Shown: positions 22,793 through 31,614 of the stretch, in pieces | Numbering within the stretch: the stretch's first letter is position 1 | How the letters are laid out: each line of letters begins with the position of its first letter | NCBI GenBank assembly: GCA_018267065.1 | Contig: JAFDZG010000156.1 | Coordinates: 1 to 34,316 of the forward strand | Length of the DNA: 34,316 nt | Source of the DNA: Bacteroidota bacterium | GTDB lineage: Bacteria; Bacteroidota; Bacteroidia; Flavobacteriales_F; PHOS-HE28 | Direction of reading: 5' to 3' | Position numbers and translations under genes: made by a program | The notes under the pieces: model-generated | Database searches by the model: none | What the model saw: the letters and a program-made list of their open reading frames with translations, nothing else | What the model was told of the DNA's origin: nothing

Positions 22793-25099
22793 ATGAGCAG
22801 GAAGAACAAGCCACGGCGGCAGGAGGGCCCATCGGCCAGCGACGTGCTCGCCTTGGTAGGCGAAGCGGGCCCCACCGGCATTACCGCCCAGCAGCTAATG
22901 CTGAAGCTGGGCATTGACAAGCGCGAGCGGGACCTGCTTCAGGCGGTGCTGGCCGCCCTGATCGCCAACGGCAAGGCGGAAACGGCCAAGCGCGGGCGCT
23001 ACGTGGCTGCGGGCGGACGCACTACCGAAGGAAAGGGCGCGGGCACCGAGGCTTTCCTGGACATCATTGCCAGTGGTGCCGGCTACGCGCGCGTGGGCAC
23101 CGGGGAGGACGATGTGTACATTCCCGAACATGCGGTGGGCACCGCCTTGCATGGCGACAAAGTATTGATCCGGGTGCAGCGCGGGCGTGGCAGGCCCGAA
23201 GGCAAGGTGTTGGCCGTGCTTGAACGGAGGCGCACCCGCTTTGTGGGGAAAGTGGAGAAGCGCGGACCACAGTTCATGCTTCTTGCGGACGACCAGAAGA
23301 TGAACCGTCCGCTGCTCATTACGGCCGAAGACCTCCATGGCGCACTACCGGGCGAGAAGGTGGTGGCGGAAATGGCCCCCTGGACCAATCCGCGTGAATT
23401 ACCGCGCTGCCGGGTGGAAAAAATCCTGGGCAAGGCCGGTGAGCACGAGGTGGAGATCCACGCCATACTTGCCGAATTTGACCTGCCATCGGAGTTCCCC
23501 GCTGCCGTGGAAGCAGCCGCTGAGGCCATCCCCGGGGGCATTTCGGCATCTGAGGTCGCCAAACGGCGGGATGTACGGGCCATCACCACGCTCACCATCG
23601 ACCCGGAAGACGCCAAGGACCTGGACGATGCGCTCAGCCTGCGTAAATTGGACAACGGACACTGGGAGGTGGGCATCCACATTGCCGACGTAAGCCATTA
23701 CGTGGTCCCCGGCAGCATTGTGGACAAGGAAGCTGCGGCGCGTGCCACCAGCGTGTACTTGGTGGACCGCGTGGTGCCCATGTTGCCCGAAAGGCTCAGC
23801 AACAACCTCTGCTCGCTGAACCCGCACGAGGACAAGCTCAGCTTCAGCGCCATCTTTGAGATGGACGCCAAGGCCCGCGTGGTCTCTGAGTGGTTCGGGC
23901 GCACCATCATGCGCAGCGACCGCCGCTTTGCATACGCGCAAGCCCAGGCCATCATTGACGGCGGCGAAGGGGAATTCAAGCAAGAGGTGCTCACCTTGTA
24001 CGAACTCTCCAAGGTGCTGCGCAAGGAACGCATGGACAATGGCGCACTGGAAGTGGGCGGCAATGAGGTGAAATTCCGCCTGGACGACCGGGGCCGGCCA
24101 ATTGAGGTGTATGAAAAGGTGATGGGCCCGGCCAATTGGCTCATCGAGGAATTCATGCTGCTGGCCAACAAGCAGGTGGCCGCCTCGATCAGCCGCCGCA
24201 AGGGCGGAGCGCCACCGTTCGTGTACCGCATCCACGACCTGCCCGATCCGGAAAAGGTGCAGCAGCTGCGCATGCTGGCCAAGAGCTTCGGGCATGAGCT
24301 GAAGACAGACGGCCGCCCCGAGGACCTGCCCAAGGCCATCAATGCCCTGATGCAAAAGATCAAGGGCAGCGAGGAAGAGAACATCCTCAAGCAGCTCACC
24401 ATCCGCTCCATGAGCAAGGCCATCTACAGCACCGACAATATCGGTCACTATGGCTTGGCTTTCCGCGATTACACGCACTTTACCAGCCCCATCCGCCGCT
24501 ATCCGGACCTGATGGTGCACCGCGCCATGGCCCACTATTTGGCCGGCGGAAAGGCACTGAACAAGCAGGCCCTGGAGCTGAGCTGCGTGCACAGCTCGCA
24601 AATGGAAAAGCGGGCTGCAGATGCCGAGCGCGCCAGCATCAAGTTCAAGCAGGCCGAATACTTGCTGTCCCGCGTGGGGCAGACCTTTACCGGCATAGTC
24701 AGCGGCCTCACCGCGTGGGGCATGTACGTGGAGCTGGTGGAGAACAAGTGCGAAGGCATGATCGCCCTGCGCGACCTGCCGGGCGACCGCTACGCCTTCA
24801 TCCAGGAGCAGTATACCGTGGTGGGCCAGCGCACCGGCCGCCGTTTTCGCCTCGGCGATGAGCTGCAGGTGATGGTGCGCAGCGTGGACATGGAGAAACG
24901 CACGGTGGATTTTTCCTTGGTGGATGAAGTGGAGATTCCCCTGCAGCCCGCCAAAACCGGGCGGGGCCAGTGGGATGAAACCCGCCCCTACCCCGCTTCC
25001 GAAGGCCATGGCCACCGCAAGGGTTTCCGCAGCCCAAAGGGCACCGGCTCCAAAAAGGCCAGGAAGGAAAAGAGCGGCAAGGGGAAGAAAGGGCGGTAG
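22793..25099 (+). CDS. rnr: Ribonuclease R
   Basis: This is a 768-residue 3'-to-5' exoribonuclease that degrades structured RNA and helps in ribosome and mRNA quality control. An N-terminal winged-helix-like segment (residues ~15-70, ASDVLALVGEAGPTGIT) and cold-shock domains (~80-240) precede the RNB domain. The RNB catalytic cluster reads TIDPEDAKDLDDALSL at about 268-283. A C-terminal S1 domain (about 625-710, FTGIVSGLTAWGMYVELVE) is followed by a basic Gly/Lys tail. The start at 22793 is used; the six codons upstream in frame are not conserved-looking. The 3' end of this gene exists as a second, diverged fragment at 25674-25806. Confidence 0.96.
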   Translation: MSRKNKPRRQEGPSASDVLALVGEAGPTGITAQQLMLKLGIDKRERDLLQAVLAALIANGKAETAKRGRYVAAGGRTTEGKGAGTEAFLDIIASGAGYARVGTGEDDVYIPEHAVGTALHGDKVLIRVQRGRGRPEGKVLAVLERRRTRFVGKVEKRGPQFMLLADDQKMNRPLLITAEDLHGALPGEKVVAEMAPWTNPRELPRCRVEKILGKAGEHEVEIHAILAEFDLPSEFPAAVEAAAEAIPGGISASEVAKRRDVRAITTLTIDPEDAKDLDDALSLRKLDNGHWEVGIHIADVSHYVVPGSIVDKEAAARATSVYLVDRVVPMLPERLSNNLCSLNPHEDKLSFSAIFEMDAKARVVSEWFGRTIMRSDRRFAYAQAQAIIDGGEGEFKQEVLTLYELSKVLRKERMDNGALEVGGNEVKFRLDDRGRPIEVYEKVMGPANWLIEEFMLLANKQVAASISRRKGGAPPFVYRIHDLPDPEKVQQLRMLAKSFGHELKTDGRPEDLPKAINALMQKIKGSEEENILKQLTIRSMSKAIYSTDNIGHYGLAFRDYTHFTSPIRRYPDLMVHRAMAHYLAGGKALNKQALELSCVHSSQMEKRAADAERASIKFKQAEYLLSRVGQTFTGIVSGLTAWGMYVELVENKCEGMIALRDLPGDRYAFIQEQYTVVGQRTGRRFRLGDELQVMVRSVDMEKRTVDFSLVDEVEIPLQPAKTGRGQWDETRPYPASEGHGHRKGFRSPKGTGSKKARKEKSGKGKKGR

Positions 25100-25118
25100 A
25101 ACTGCAAACCTCCACCGG

Positions 25119-25283
25119 ATGCCCTCCAAGCGCCTGCTCTTTGCCTTCCTTGCTGTTCTCGCAGCCTTTCAATTATTGGCTGCCTTCATCCACCATCGGG
25201 TCGGCGTGCGGCTATTTGCGCCCTTCGCCATAGGCGCAGTGGTGGCGTTCTGGGTGGGGTGGACGAACCAACGCAAGAAATGA
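25119..25283 (+). CDS. Small two-helix membrane protein, hypothetical
   Basis: This is a 54-residue frame starting 19 bases after rnr. It has two hydrophobic stretches, LLFAFLAVLAAFQLLAAFI (6-24) and LFAPFAIGAVVAFWVGW (32-48), separated by HHRVGVR and ending NQRKK, which looks like a real small membrane hairpin. No family was recognised. It is probably co-transcribed with rnr. A spurious frame cannot be excluded at this length. Confidence 0.5.
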   Translation: MPSKRLLFAFLAVLAAFQLLAAFIHHRVGVRLFAPFAIGAVVAFWVGWTNQRKK

Positions 25284-25344
25284 ACCGCACTGGCCACCGG
25301 CGGTCCGGACCGGCGCAAGCGGCGTCCCTTGCACTGGGAACAAC

Positions 25345-25677
25345 CTACACCAAGTTCAGGCGTTTGGCCAGCTCGTCCTTGTAGCTGCCGCCGTTGGGAA
25401 TGATCTTTTTGTCATTCTCCAGGATCAGGTTGGGCTGCTCAATGGCGGTGATCTTGTCGATGCGCACAATGAACGAGCGGTGTACGCGCATGAAGTCACT
25501 TTCGGGCAGCTTGGCCCCGGGGTCCTTCATGGTACGGTGGATGGTGTAGCGGGTGTTCGGGGTGTTGATCACCACGTAATCCTTCAGCGCCTCGATGTAA
25601 TAGGTGTCGCTGGTGCGCAACTTCACCATGCGGCTGTTGCTCTTTACAAAGAGGATGTCCTTGTTTCCGCCCTGGCC
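25345..25677 (-). pseudogene. Truncated copy of the LytTR response regulator (3' part only)
   Basis: This region matches the 3' end of the regulator gene at 27805 to the stop codon, at a constant offset of 2460 bases. Over 25349-25677 there are 13 mismatches in 329 bases (96% identity). It encodes only the LytTR DNA-binding domain, from about KDILFVKSNSRMV to LNLV; the receiver domain is missing. Most of the base changes alter residues (for example IIPIGG to IIPNGG, KDIEAK to KDPGAK), as expected for a decaying copy. The frame has no internal stop and stays open upstream to 25875, but that extension is rnr-derived sequence read backwards. A short LytTR-only protein is therefore unlikely though not excluded. 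Confidence 0.85.
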
Positions 25678-25806
25678 AATGGGACGAGACCCGCCCCTAC
25701 CCGGCCACTGATGGAAACGGGCACCGCAAGGGGTTCCGCAGTCCGAAGGGGGCCGGTTCCAAAAAGGCCCGGAAAGAGAAACGGGAGAAGGGGAAGAAAC
25801 GGCGAT
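25674..25806 (+). pseudogene. Diverged fragment of the 3' end of an rnr gene
   Basis: In the plus orientation this stretch aligns codon by codon with the last ~43 codons of rnr (24969-25099). Both read Q-W-D-E-T-R-P-Y-P, then HRKGFRSPKG, GSKKARKEK and KGKK. About 36 of 43 residues match, while the DNA differs at many third positions, so the copy diverged under protein constraint before it was cut off. The rnr stop codon is lost and the frame runs on. It abuts the truncated LytTR copy at a shared GGCC. Nothing gene-like was seen in 25284-25344 or 25807-25898. Confidence 0.8.
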
Positions 25807-25898
25807 CGCGGGAGGGTCTTGAAGAATCGTGTTCAGGGCGGGAAAAACGGGGGGCAATTGTGCGCCGATCCACAAATAACCCGCATGTGACCTTCGAT

Positions 25899-25906
25899 TA
25901 TATTCG
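25899..25906 (+). promoter_or_regulatory. Candidate -7 box for the secreted protein gene
   Basis: TATATTCG is one base from TAnnTTTG and lies 62 bases upstream of the start at 25969. The sequence just before that start is A-rich (ACAAACCGAACATG), as is usual in Bacteroidota leaders. No clear -33 was found. Confidence 0.4.
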
Positions 25907-25968
25907 CTCGCCCTTCAACCCAGCGGCAACATTCGATCCACAATACAATCAACCCCTACAAACCGAAC

Positions 25969-27480
25969 ATGCGCAACACATTATTGGTGGCAGGCATACT
26001 TGCGGTAACCGCCGCTTTCGCCCAGGAACGCACCTTGGACCACGTCAAAGCATCCAAGGCCCGGGGCGGCGGCATCATTATGAAAAACAACGAGGTCGCC
26101 GGTTATTACTCGTTCTACGAGGTTGACAAGGTGGATGGCAAGACACGGGCTTTCCGCATGGCGCTGCTGGACAACAACCTCAAAGACATCGGCGTGATCA
26201 AGCTGAACCGGCCCAAGGACAGCTACATGGTGGAGAGCGCTTTCAATGGCCAAGCCTTCATGTTCTTCTTCATGAATGACAAGAACGTGGAACTGGAGAC
26301 CTATGACATGAACGGCAAGAAACTGGGGGCGAAAGTGTATGAGGATGTGAGCAAATGGGAACGTATGCGGGTGTATGCAGCCGTGAAGATGGGCGAAACC
26401 GGCGAGGTGAACCAAAGCCTCTTTCCCCTTGGTGAGGATGGGTTCCTCAAACAAAGCGTTGGCGAGGGGAAAAAAGCCGGCTACCTGCTAACGGCGTACA
26501 ACAATGACCTGAGTAAACGCTGGGAAACGGAAGCACCCGCAGGCGGGATGATCGAAAGTTTGGACGTGATCGCGGTCACCAAAGACTACATCGTTGGGTC
26601 CCTGTACAAGCAAAAAGGCCGGATGGACATGCCGGACAATACCTTTTTGGCCCTGTTCGATGTACACTCGGGCAAGAAGCTGTGGGAGAAGGAATTGACT
26701 GATGGCGGGCGCCGCATGACCGTGGTGAACGCATTCCCCGAGGAAGGCAATGACGACCTGTTCCTAATCGGCGAGACGTTCGGCCCCAAGGACAACGTGT
26801 TCAAAGACAAAAGCCAAGGCATGTATTGCATGCGCATGGGCATGGACGGAACACCCAAACAGACCGAACTGCTGGATTGGGACAAAGACATTAAGCCCCA
26901 CGTGCCTGCGGATGAAAAGGGCCGGAAGGAATTGGACCGGATCTTTTTCCACCAGGTTGTACGGCTGAACAACGGAACGATCCACTGCATCGGCGAGGAA
27001 TACAAGAAGGTGATGGGTGCCACTGGCGGAATCCAGATCACCACGGAGGACATGTTGGTGATCGAACTTGGCCCGGACTTGAAGTTCAAACAATGTTCGA
27101 TATTCCCAAAATCCAAGGGTCGTACGGAGTTCCCGCTGGAATATGCTGCACTATCCGCTTCCTTGCTCGCCAAAATCGTCAAGCAGATGGGCCGTTTCGA
27201 CTATTTGTTCACCACCCAGGACAAGACGGGTGACCGTTATTTCTGCAGCTTCTTGGATTATGCACGGGGCAAGAACGATGCAGGAAATAAGGTCGGAACC
27301 TACATAGGAACAATTGTCGGGGACGGAAAGTCTGCGCCCACCTTGGACAAATATGATGTGGATGAGAAGGGCTCCACATTCTTCCGGGTGATGGCGGCCA
27401 AGCCCGGATACGTGCTCATGTATGAGTACCACCGCAAGGAGAAAACCATCAACCTCCACTTGGAGAAGGTGAACTTCTGA
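25969..27480 (+). CDS. Secreted protein of unknown function (possibly DUF6770-like)
   Basis: This is a 503-residue protein with a signal peptide (LLVAGILAVTAAFAQ, cleavage near residue 19). The mature chain has many short beta-strand motifs (RAFRMALLDNNLKDIGVIKL, DNTFLALFDVHSGKKLWEKE, HQVVRLNNGTIHCIGEEYKK) that suggest a beta-propeller-like fold. The opening (ERTLDHVKASK, then NNEVAGYYSFYEVDKVD) resembles a Bacteroidota family I recall as DUF6770; this is uncertain. No T9SS sorting domain or lipobox is present, so it is probably periplasmic or released. It stands alone between rearranged DNA and a strong terminator. Confidence 0.7.
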   Translation: MRNTLLVAGILAVTAAFAQERTLDHVKASKARGGGIIMKNNEVAGYYSFYEVDKVDGKTRAFRMALLDNNLKDIGVIKLNRPKDSYMVESAFNGQAFMFFFMNDKNVELETYDMNGKKLGAKVYEDVSKWERMRVYAAVKMGETGEVNQSLFPLGEDGFLKQSVGEGKKAGYLLTAYNNDLSKRWETEAPAGGMIESLDVIAVTKDYIVGSLYKQKGRMDMPDNTFLALFDVHSGKKLWEKELTDGGRRMTVVNAFPEEGNDDLFLIGETFGPKDNVFKDKSQGMYCMRMGMDGTPKQTELLDWDKDIKPHVPADEKGRKELDRIFFHQVVRLNNGTIHCIGEEYKKVMGATGGIQITTEDMLVIELGPDLKFKQCSIFPKSKGRTEFPLEYAALSASLLAKIVKQMGRFDYLFTTQDKTGDRYFCSFLDYARGKNDAGNKVGTYIGTIVGDGKSAPTLDKYDVDEKGSTFFRVMAAKPGYVLMYEYHRKEKTINLHLEKVNF

Positions 27481-27504
27481 ACCGGACCAACCAATTGGAA
27501 CGAG

Positions 27505-27535
27505 GGGGCTGCCGACCGGGCAGCCCCTTGCTTTT
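27505..27535 (+). terminator. Intrinsic terminator after the secreted protein gene
   Basis: GGGGCTGCC and GGCAGCCCC form a perfect 9-bp stem with a five-base loop (27505-27527), followed by TTGCTTTT. It starts 25 bases after the stop of the gene ending at 27480. A further small hairpin (CCTGCG-TTTC-CGCAGG, 27578-27593) follows. Confidence 0.85.
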
Positions 27536-27606
27536 GGGGCTCGGCCATCGAAATATCCCGGTCACAGCACCATTTGTCCTGCGTTTCCGCAGGGTCGCAA
27601 GCAAGT

Positions 27607-27799
27607 GGGTACCCCGAAGAACTTCAAATGGATGGCACACGTGTCGATCATTCGTTCAGACAAGGCACGACGAAGAGAGGATAATGACCCCAAAGTATCC
27701 GACTGAGGAGCATCGAAGTATGGGCGAATGAGCGCCAAGCGCCCAAAGGGTCGTCGCACAGCGACGATGACGCCAGAGTGAGGTTCTTCGAGGTGCCCC
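27607..27799. repeat. Non-coding element of about 190 bp bounded by imperfect inverted repeats
   Basis: The left end GGGTACCCCGAAGAACTTC (27607-27625) and the right end at 27780-27799 (reverse complement GGGGCACCTCGAAGAACCTC) match at about 16 of 20 positions in opposite orientation. Inside is a perfect hairpin TCGTCGC-ACA-GCGACGA (27751-27767). No convincing coding frame is present. The layout resembles a small non-autonomous mobile element or a dispersed intergenic repeat, but no target-site duplication or second copy was found in this window. Confidence 0.4.
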
Positions 27800-27804
27800 A
27801 AGTA

Positions 27805-28560
27805 TTAAACCAAGTTCAGCCGTTTGGCCAGCTCGTCCTTGTAGCTGCCGCCGATGGGAATGATCTTTTTGTCATTCTCCAGAATCAGGTTGGGCTGCTC
27901 AATGGCGGTGATCTTGTCGATGCGCACAATGAAGGACCGGTGTACGCGCATGAAGTCACTTTCGGGCAGCTTGGCCTCGATGTCCTTCATGGTGCTGTGG
28001 ATGGTGTAGCGGGTGTTCAGGGTGTTGATCACCACGTAATCCTTCAGCGCCTCGATGTAGTAGATGTCGCTGGTGCGCAACTTCACCATGCGGCTGTTGC
28101 TCTTTACAAAGAGGATGTCCTTGTTTCCGCCCTGGCCTTCCACCAAGTTGAACAACATATCACGCTCTTTGAGCACTTCGGCTTCCTTCTTGTGCTTGTA
28201 CAAGGCCATTTCGATCGACGTGTGGATGTCGATCTCCTTGAAGGGCTTGATGATGTAGCCGTAGGGCTGGGTAACCTTGGCTTTGCTCAGGGTGCTTTCG
28301 TCGGCATAGGCCGTTAGAAATATCACCGGGATATTGGCCTCTGCGCGAATGCGCGTGGCGGCCTCAATGCCGTTCATCTCACCCTTGAGCATGATGTCCA
28401 TGAGGATGATGTCCGGCTTGTGCTCCAATGCCATCGCAACGGCGTTATCACCCGTGGAGGCTGCGCCCACCACGTTGTAGCCCAATTTCTTGAGGCTCAT
28501 CTGGATGTCCTTGCTGACGATGCTCTCGTCCTCCACCACCAGTACGTTGGTCTGCGCCAT
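27805..28560 (-). CDS. Response regulator with REC and LytTR DNA-binding domains
   Basis: This is a 251-residue protein. The receiver domain (residues ~4-120) has the acidic pocket Glu10-Asp11, the phosphorylation site Asp55 in ILMDIML, Thr83 in FLTAYAD and Lys105 in IIKPF. The LytTR domain (~148-250) includes LRTSDIYYIEALKDYVVI and DFMRVHRSFIVRIDKITAI, which contact DNA direct repeats. The gene begins ten bases after the sensor kinase stop, and the kinase is its likely partner. Its last 329 bases are duplicated at 25349-25677. Confidence 0.95.
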   Translation of the reverse strand: MAQTNVLVVEDESIVSKDIQMSLKKLGYNVVGAASTGDNAVAMALEHKPDIILMDIMLKGEMNGIEAATRIRAEANIPVIFLTAYADESTLSKAKVTQPYGYIIKPFKEIDIHTSIEMALYKHKKEAEVLKERDMLFNLVEGQGGNKDILFVKSNSRMVKLRTSDIYYIEALKDYVVINTLNTRYTIHSTMKDIEAKLPESDFMRVHRSFIVRIDKITAIEQPNLILENDKKIIPIGGSYKDELAKRLNLV

Positions 28561-28569
28561 GGCTCTGCT

Positions 28570-31500
28570 TCAGGAACGTTCAAAAGTAATCAAATAGGCT
28601 GTTCCGGGTGTACCGGACGGGTGTGATCGGTTGACTTTCCCGTCCAACTGCTCCGTGAGCATCTCCACCAGCTCCAAGCCCAAGCCTCCGTCCCGCCCCA
28701 ATTCAAACTTGGCGGGGAATCCGCGGCCGTCATCACTGACGGAAATGCGGACCTGTTTTCCTTTTCCATGGAGCTTGATGGTAATAACCCCTTCCTCCCC
28801 GTCAGGGAATGCGTGCTTCAACGCATTGCTGACCAATTCGTTCAAAATTAATCCGCAGGGGATGGCTTTGTCCAGGTCCAGCATGATGTGCTCCAGTTCG
28901 GTATGCAGGCGCACCTTGCCGCAAAGCGAGTAGCTCAGCACCAAGTTCCGGCAGAGGCCCTCGATGTATTGGGCAAAATCCACTTGGCTGAAATTCTTGT
29001 TCTGGTACAGGCTTTCGTGGATGAAGGACATGCTGTGGATCCGGTTGCGGCTCTCCAACAACAGTTCCAAGGCTTGCGGGTCGCCGTCCACGTGGTCCCG
29101 TTGCAGGTTGAAGATGCTGCTGATGATCTGCAGGTTGTTCTTCACGCGGTGGTGCACCTCCTTGAGCAGCACCTCTTTTTCCCGCAAGCTTTCCAGCACC
29201 TCGCGCTCCGTACGCTTCTTCTCCGAGATGTCGTGCGCGAGGCAGCTCACACCGTCCACTTTTCCGTCCGTGTGGATGGGGCTCATAAAAAGCTCCAGCC
29301 ACATCTCCGCGCCATTCTCCATTTCCACATGCGTTTCGTGGTGCTGCGGCTTGCCGGCGAAGCAGGCGTTGTAAATTTTGAGCCACTCCTCGTCCATCTC
29401 AGGGCCCACGATGTCCGCAAATATGCCGCGGATGTTATCGCCAAGCCCGATCTCCTTGCCGTAAACCTGTTTGCTCACCCGGATGAAGAACTTGTTGCAG
29501 GCGGTGATGTTGAACTTGCGGTCCACGCTCCAGATCATCACATCGGCGCTGCTCTCGAAAATGGCATTGAGCTTGGCGGCTTGCTCGCGCACACGGGCCT
29601 CTGCCACGCGTTCCGCGGTAACCTCATGGCCAATACCGAAGACTTCCACCACTTCCCCGCTGCCGTCGCGTACGGGGCTCAGGTAGATCTCATTGCAAAC
29701 CCGCTCCCCGTTCCGGTCAAGCAGATCGGTCTCGAAACGGGCGGGGTTCCCCGCAAAGACTTCGGCGTATTTCGCCTTCCAGAAATCATGGTAGTCCCGG
29801 GTTGCAAAAAGTTCCCGGGGCGTACTTGTGTCGGTATTGATCACCGGGGCCTTCCCGTGCAACCGCTGTATCATGTCGCAGTAGCCCTGGTTGAAGCTGG
29901 TCAGGGCGATACGGCGGTCCACGGTCCAAAACATGTGTTCGCTGGCCTGGAACAGGGCTTTCTCTTTTTCAGCGTGTTTTTGCAACTGCTCCTGTGCGGC
30001 ATGCGCGGCCGTAATGTCCCGGAAGATGCTCCTCGAGGCAACGCTTTTTCCGTTTTCCTTGCGCACGTTGGACGTCCCCTCCACTAAAATACGCTGCTTC
30101 TTCTTGGTGAGGAACCAGGCACGCCAAACCTGGGTATCAGGTGCGTTTTCCGCCTGCGCCAACCAGTACCTTGCGGTGGCCCTTACATTATCCTCGGCTA
30201 TGATGTCCATCAAGTTGATGGAGGCAAGCTCTTTCTCCGAATAGCCCAAGGTCCGTTTCCAGGCATTGTTCACAAACAGGATCTTTCCCTCCATGTCCGT
30301 GCTGTGGATCAGGTCGGTGGCGTTGTCAACCAGGTCGCGGTACCGCTCCTCACTGGCTTTCAAGGCTTCCTGGTCACGTTTGGCTTGTGTTACGTCACGG
30401 CTAACGCCCATGCTCCCGAGCAACTTCCCGTTTTCATCGAAGAGCCTGGATGCCGCGAGGAAGCTCACAAAGAACTTCCCTTCGGCATTGATGTTCCTTA
30501 CCTCCCCTGCAAATGCGCCAAACTGCGCCATCTCCTTTTGCACGGTGTCGTAGGCATCTTGATCGGCATATAACAGCCGTGAATTCTTTCCGATCACCTC
30601 TTCGGGCTCATGGCCGAACTTGATGACGGCCGCAGGATTGAACTCGGTGATCGTCCCCATGTGGTCCACCGCAACGATCATGTCGAGCGAACTGTCAATG
30701 AGGCTTTTTGCCAATCGCCTGCTTTTCAGCAAAGCCTCTTGTGTACGCTTGTGCTCTTCGATCTCCTCACGGAGCTTCGCGTTTGCCTCTTCGGCCAGTT
30801 TGGTCCGCAGCCGCTCCTGCATCATGGATTGCTCCAGCTCCGCGTCATGAAGCGTCAATTGAACACCGGGCGCATTCATGTACCAAGTGGTGGCGGCGTA
30901 GACCATCAATTTACGGTCCGTGCCACCCTTTGGGTGGAAATGGATGGTTGAACCTTCCGCAACACGGCCTTGGTCCGCAGACCGGGTCAGCAGGTCCAAT
31001 GCTTTGGCATCCTTGCTGTCAACGATGCGCGCAAGCTCGGTTCCGGTTAGTTGCATAGGGGCCAACAGGGCTTCCGCGGCCGGATTCGAAAACACCACTT
31101 TTCCACCTTGTATGATCAGGATGCCATCACGTACCCGTTCGGAAAGCTGGCGGTAGTTGTTCACCAACAGCCGCTGTTCCAGCTCGGCATTGCGCACCGA
31201 CGTAATGTCGATCACCATGCCTTCGATCACGGTGGGCCTGCCCGGCATCTCCCGGATCATCACGCTCTCCAGCACATGCACCGCTTTGCCGGTACGGTGC
31301 TTCAGCAGGATTTCATAGTTGAGCAATTTCTTGCGGGTGGAAAGTTGGTCCACGAACGCTTGCCGCTCTGCAACGTCAAAGTAGAGGCTCTTCACGGGAA
31401 TGTTCTTCAACTCCTCGATCGACCCGTAACCAAGCAGTTCCACGAGGGTTTGGTTGCAATCCAGCATGCGGCCGCCCACCGTGGTGCGGAACAAGCCCAC

Positions 31501-31614
31501 CAAGTCTCCGCCCAGCAGGTTCCCATACTCCAGCTCACCCTTCCTCTTGCCTTCACCACCTCCCATTACACCAACAATTTGATCGCCTCGTACATGACCC
31601 TTTCGCTGCATCAT
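28570..31614 (-). CDS. Cytoplasmic sensor histidine kinase with about six PAS domains (HisKA_2 type)
   Basis: This is a 1014-residue protein with no membrane segment. About six PAS domains lie in tandem, at roughly residues 38-165, 170-285, 310-435, 440-560, 565-690 and 695-815. Several end in a PAC-like motif (GVSRDVTQAKRDQ, SIFRDITAAHAAQ, GIGHEVTAERVAE, CLAHDISEKKRTE). The kinase core begins KEVLLKEVHHRVKNNLQI, where the first His of HHR is the expected phosphorylation site. The ATPase domain carries LILNELVSNALKHAFPDGE, SDDGRGFPAKF and GGLGLELVEML. It probably senses a cytoplasmic ligand or redox state and signals to the LytTR regulator next to it. The start overlaps the MORN gene stop (ATGATG); a start at residue 17 is also possible. 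Confidence 0.92.
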   Translation of the reverse strand: MMQRKGHVRGDQIVGVMGGGEGKRKGELEYGNLLGGDLVGLFRTTVGGRMLDCNQTLVELLGYGSIEELKNIPVKSLYFDVAERQAFVDQLSTRKKLLNYEILLKHRTGKAVHVLESVMIREMPGRPTVIEGMVIDITSVRNAELEQRLLVNNYRQLSERVRDGILIIQGGKVVFSNPAAEALLAPMQLTGTELARIVDSKDAKALDLLTRSADQGRVAEGSTIHFHPKGGTDRKLMVYAATTWYMNAPGVQLTLHDAELEQSMMQERLRTKLAEEANAKLREEIEEHKRTQEALLKSRRLAKSLIDSSLDMIVAVDHMGTITEFNPAAVIKFGHEPEEVIGKNSRLLYADQDAYDTVQKEMAQFGAFAGEVRNINAEGKFFVSFLAASRLFDENGKLLGSMGVSRDVTQAKRDQEALKASEERYRDLVDNATDLIHSTDMEGKILFVNNAWKRTLGYSEKELASINLMDIIAEDNVRATARYWLAQAENAPDTQVWRAWFLTKKKQRILVEGTSNVRKENGKSVASRSIFRDITAAHAAQEQLQKHAEKEKALFQASEHMFWTVDRRIALTSFNQGYCDMIQRLHGKAPVINTDTSTPRELFATRDYHDFWKAKYAEVFAGNPARFETDLLDRNGERVCNEIYLSPVRDGSGEVVEVFGIGHEVTAERVAEARVREQAAKLNAIFESSADVMIWSVDRKFNITACNKFFIRVSKQVYGKEIGLGDNIRGIFADIVGPEMDEEWLKIYNACFAGKPQHHETHVEMENGAEMWLELFMSPIHTDGKVDGVSCLAHDISEKKRTEREVLESLREKEVLLKEVHHRVKNNLQIISSIFNLQRDHVDGDPQALELLLESRNRIHSMSFIHESLYQNKNFSQVDFAQYIEGLCRNLVLSYSLCGKVRLHTELEHIMLDLDKAIPCGLILNELVSNALKHAFPDGEEGVITIKLHGKGKQVRISVSDDGRGFPAKFELGRDGGLGLELVEMLTEQLDGKVNRSHPSGTPGTAYLITFERS

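Noticed and set aside
25480-25890. 136-codon plus-strand frame across the rearranged region
   Set aside because: It is the reverse reading of the LytTR fragment joined to an out-of-frame reading of the rnr fragment.
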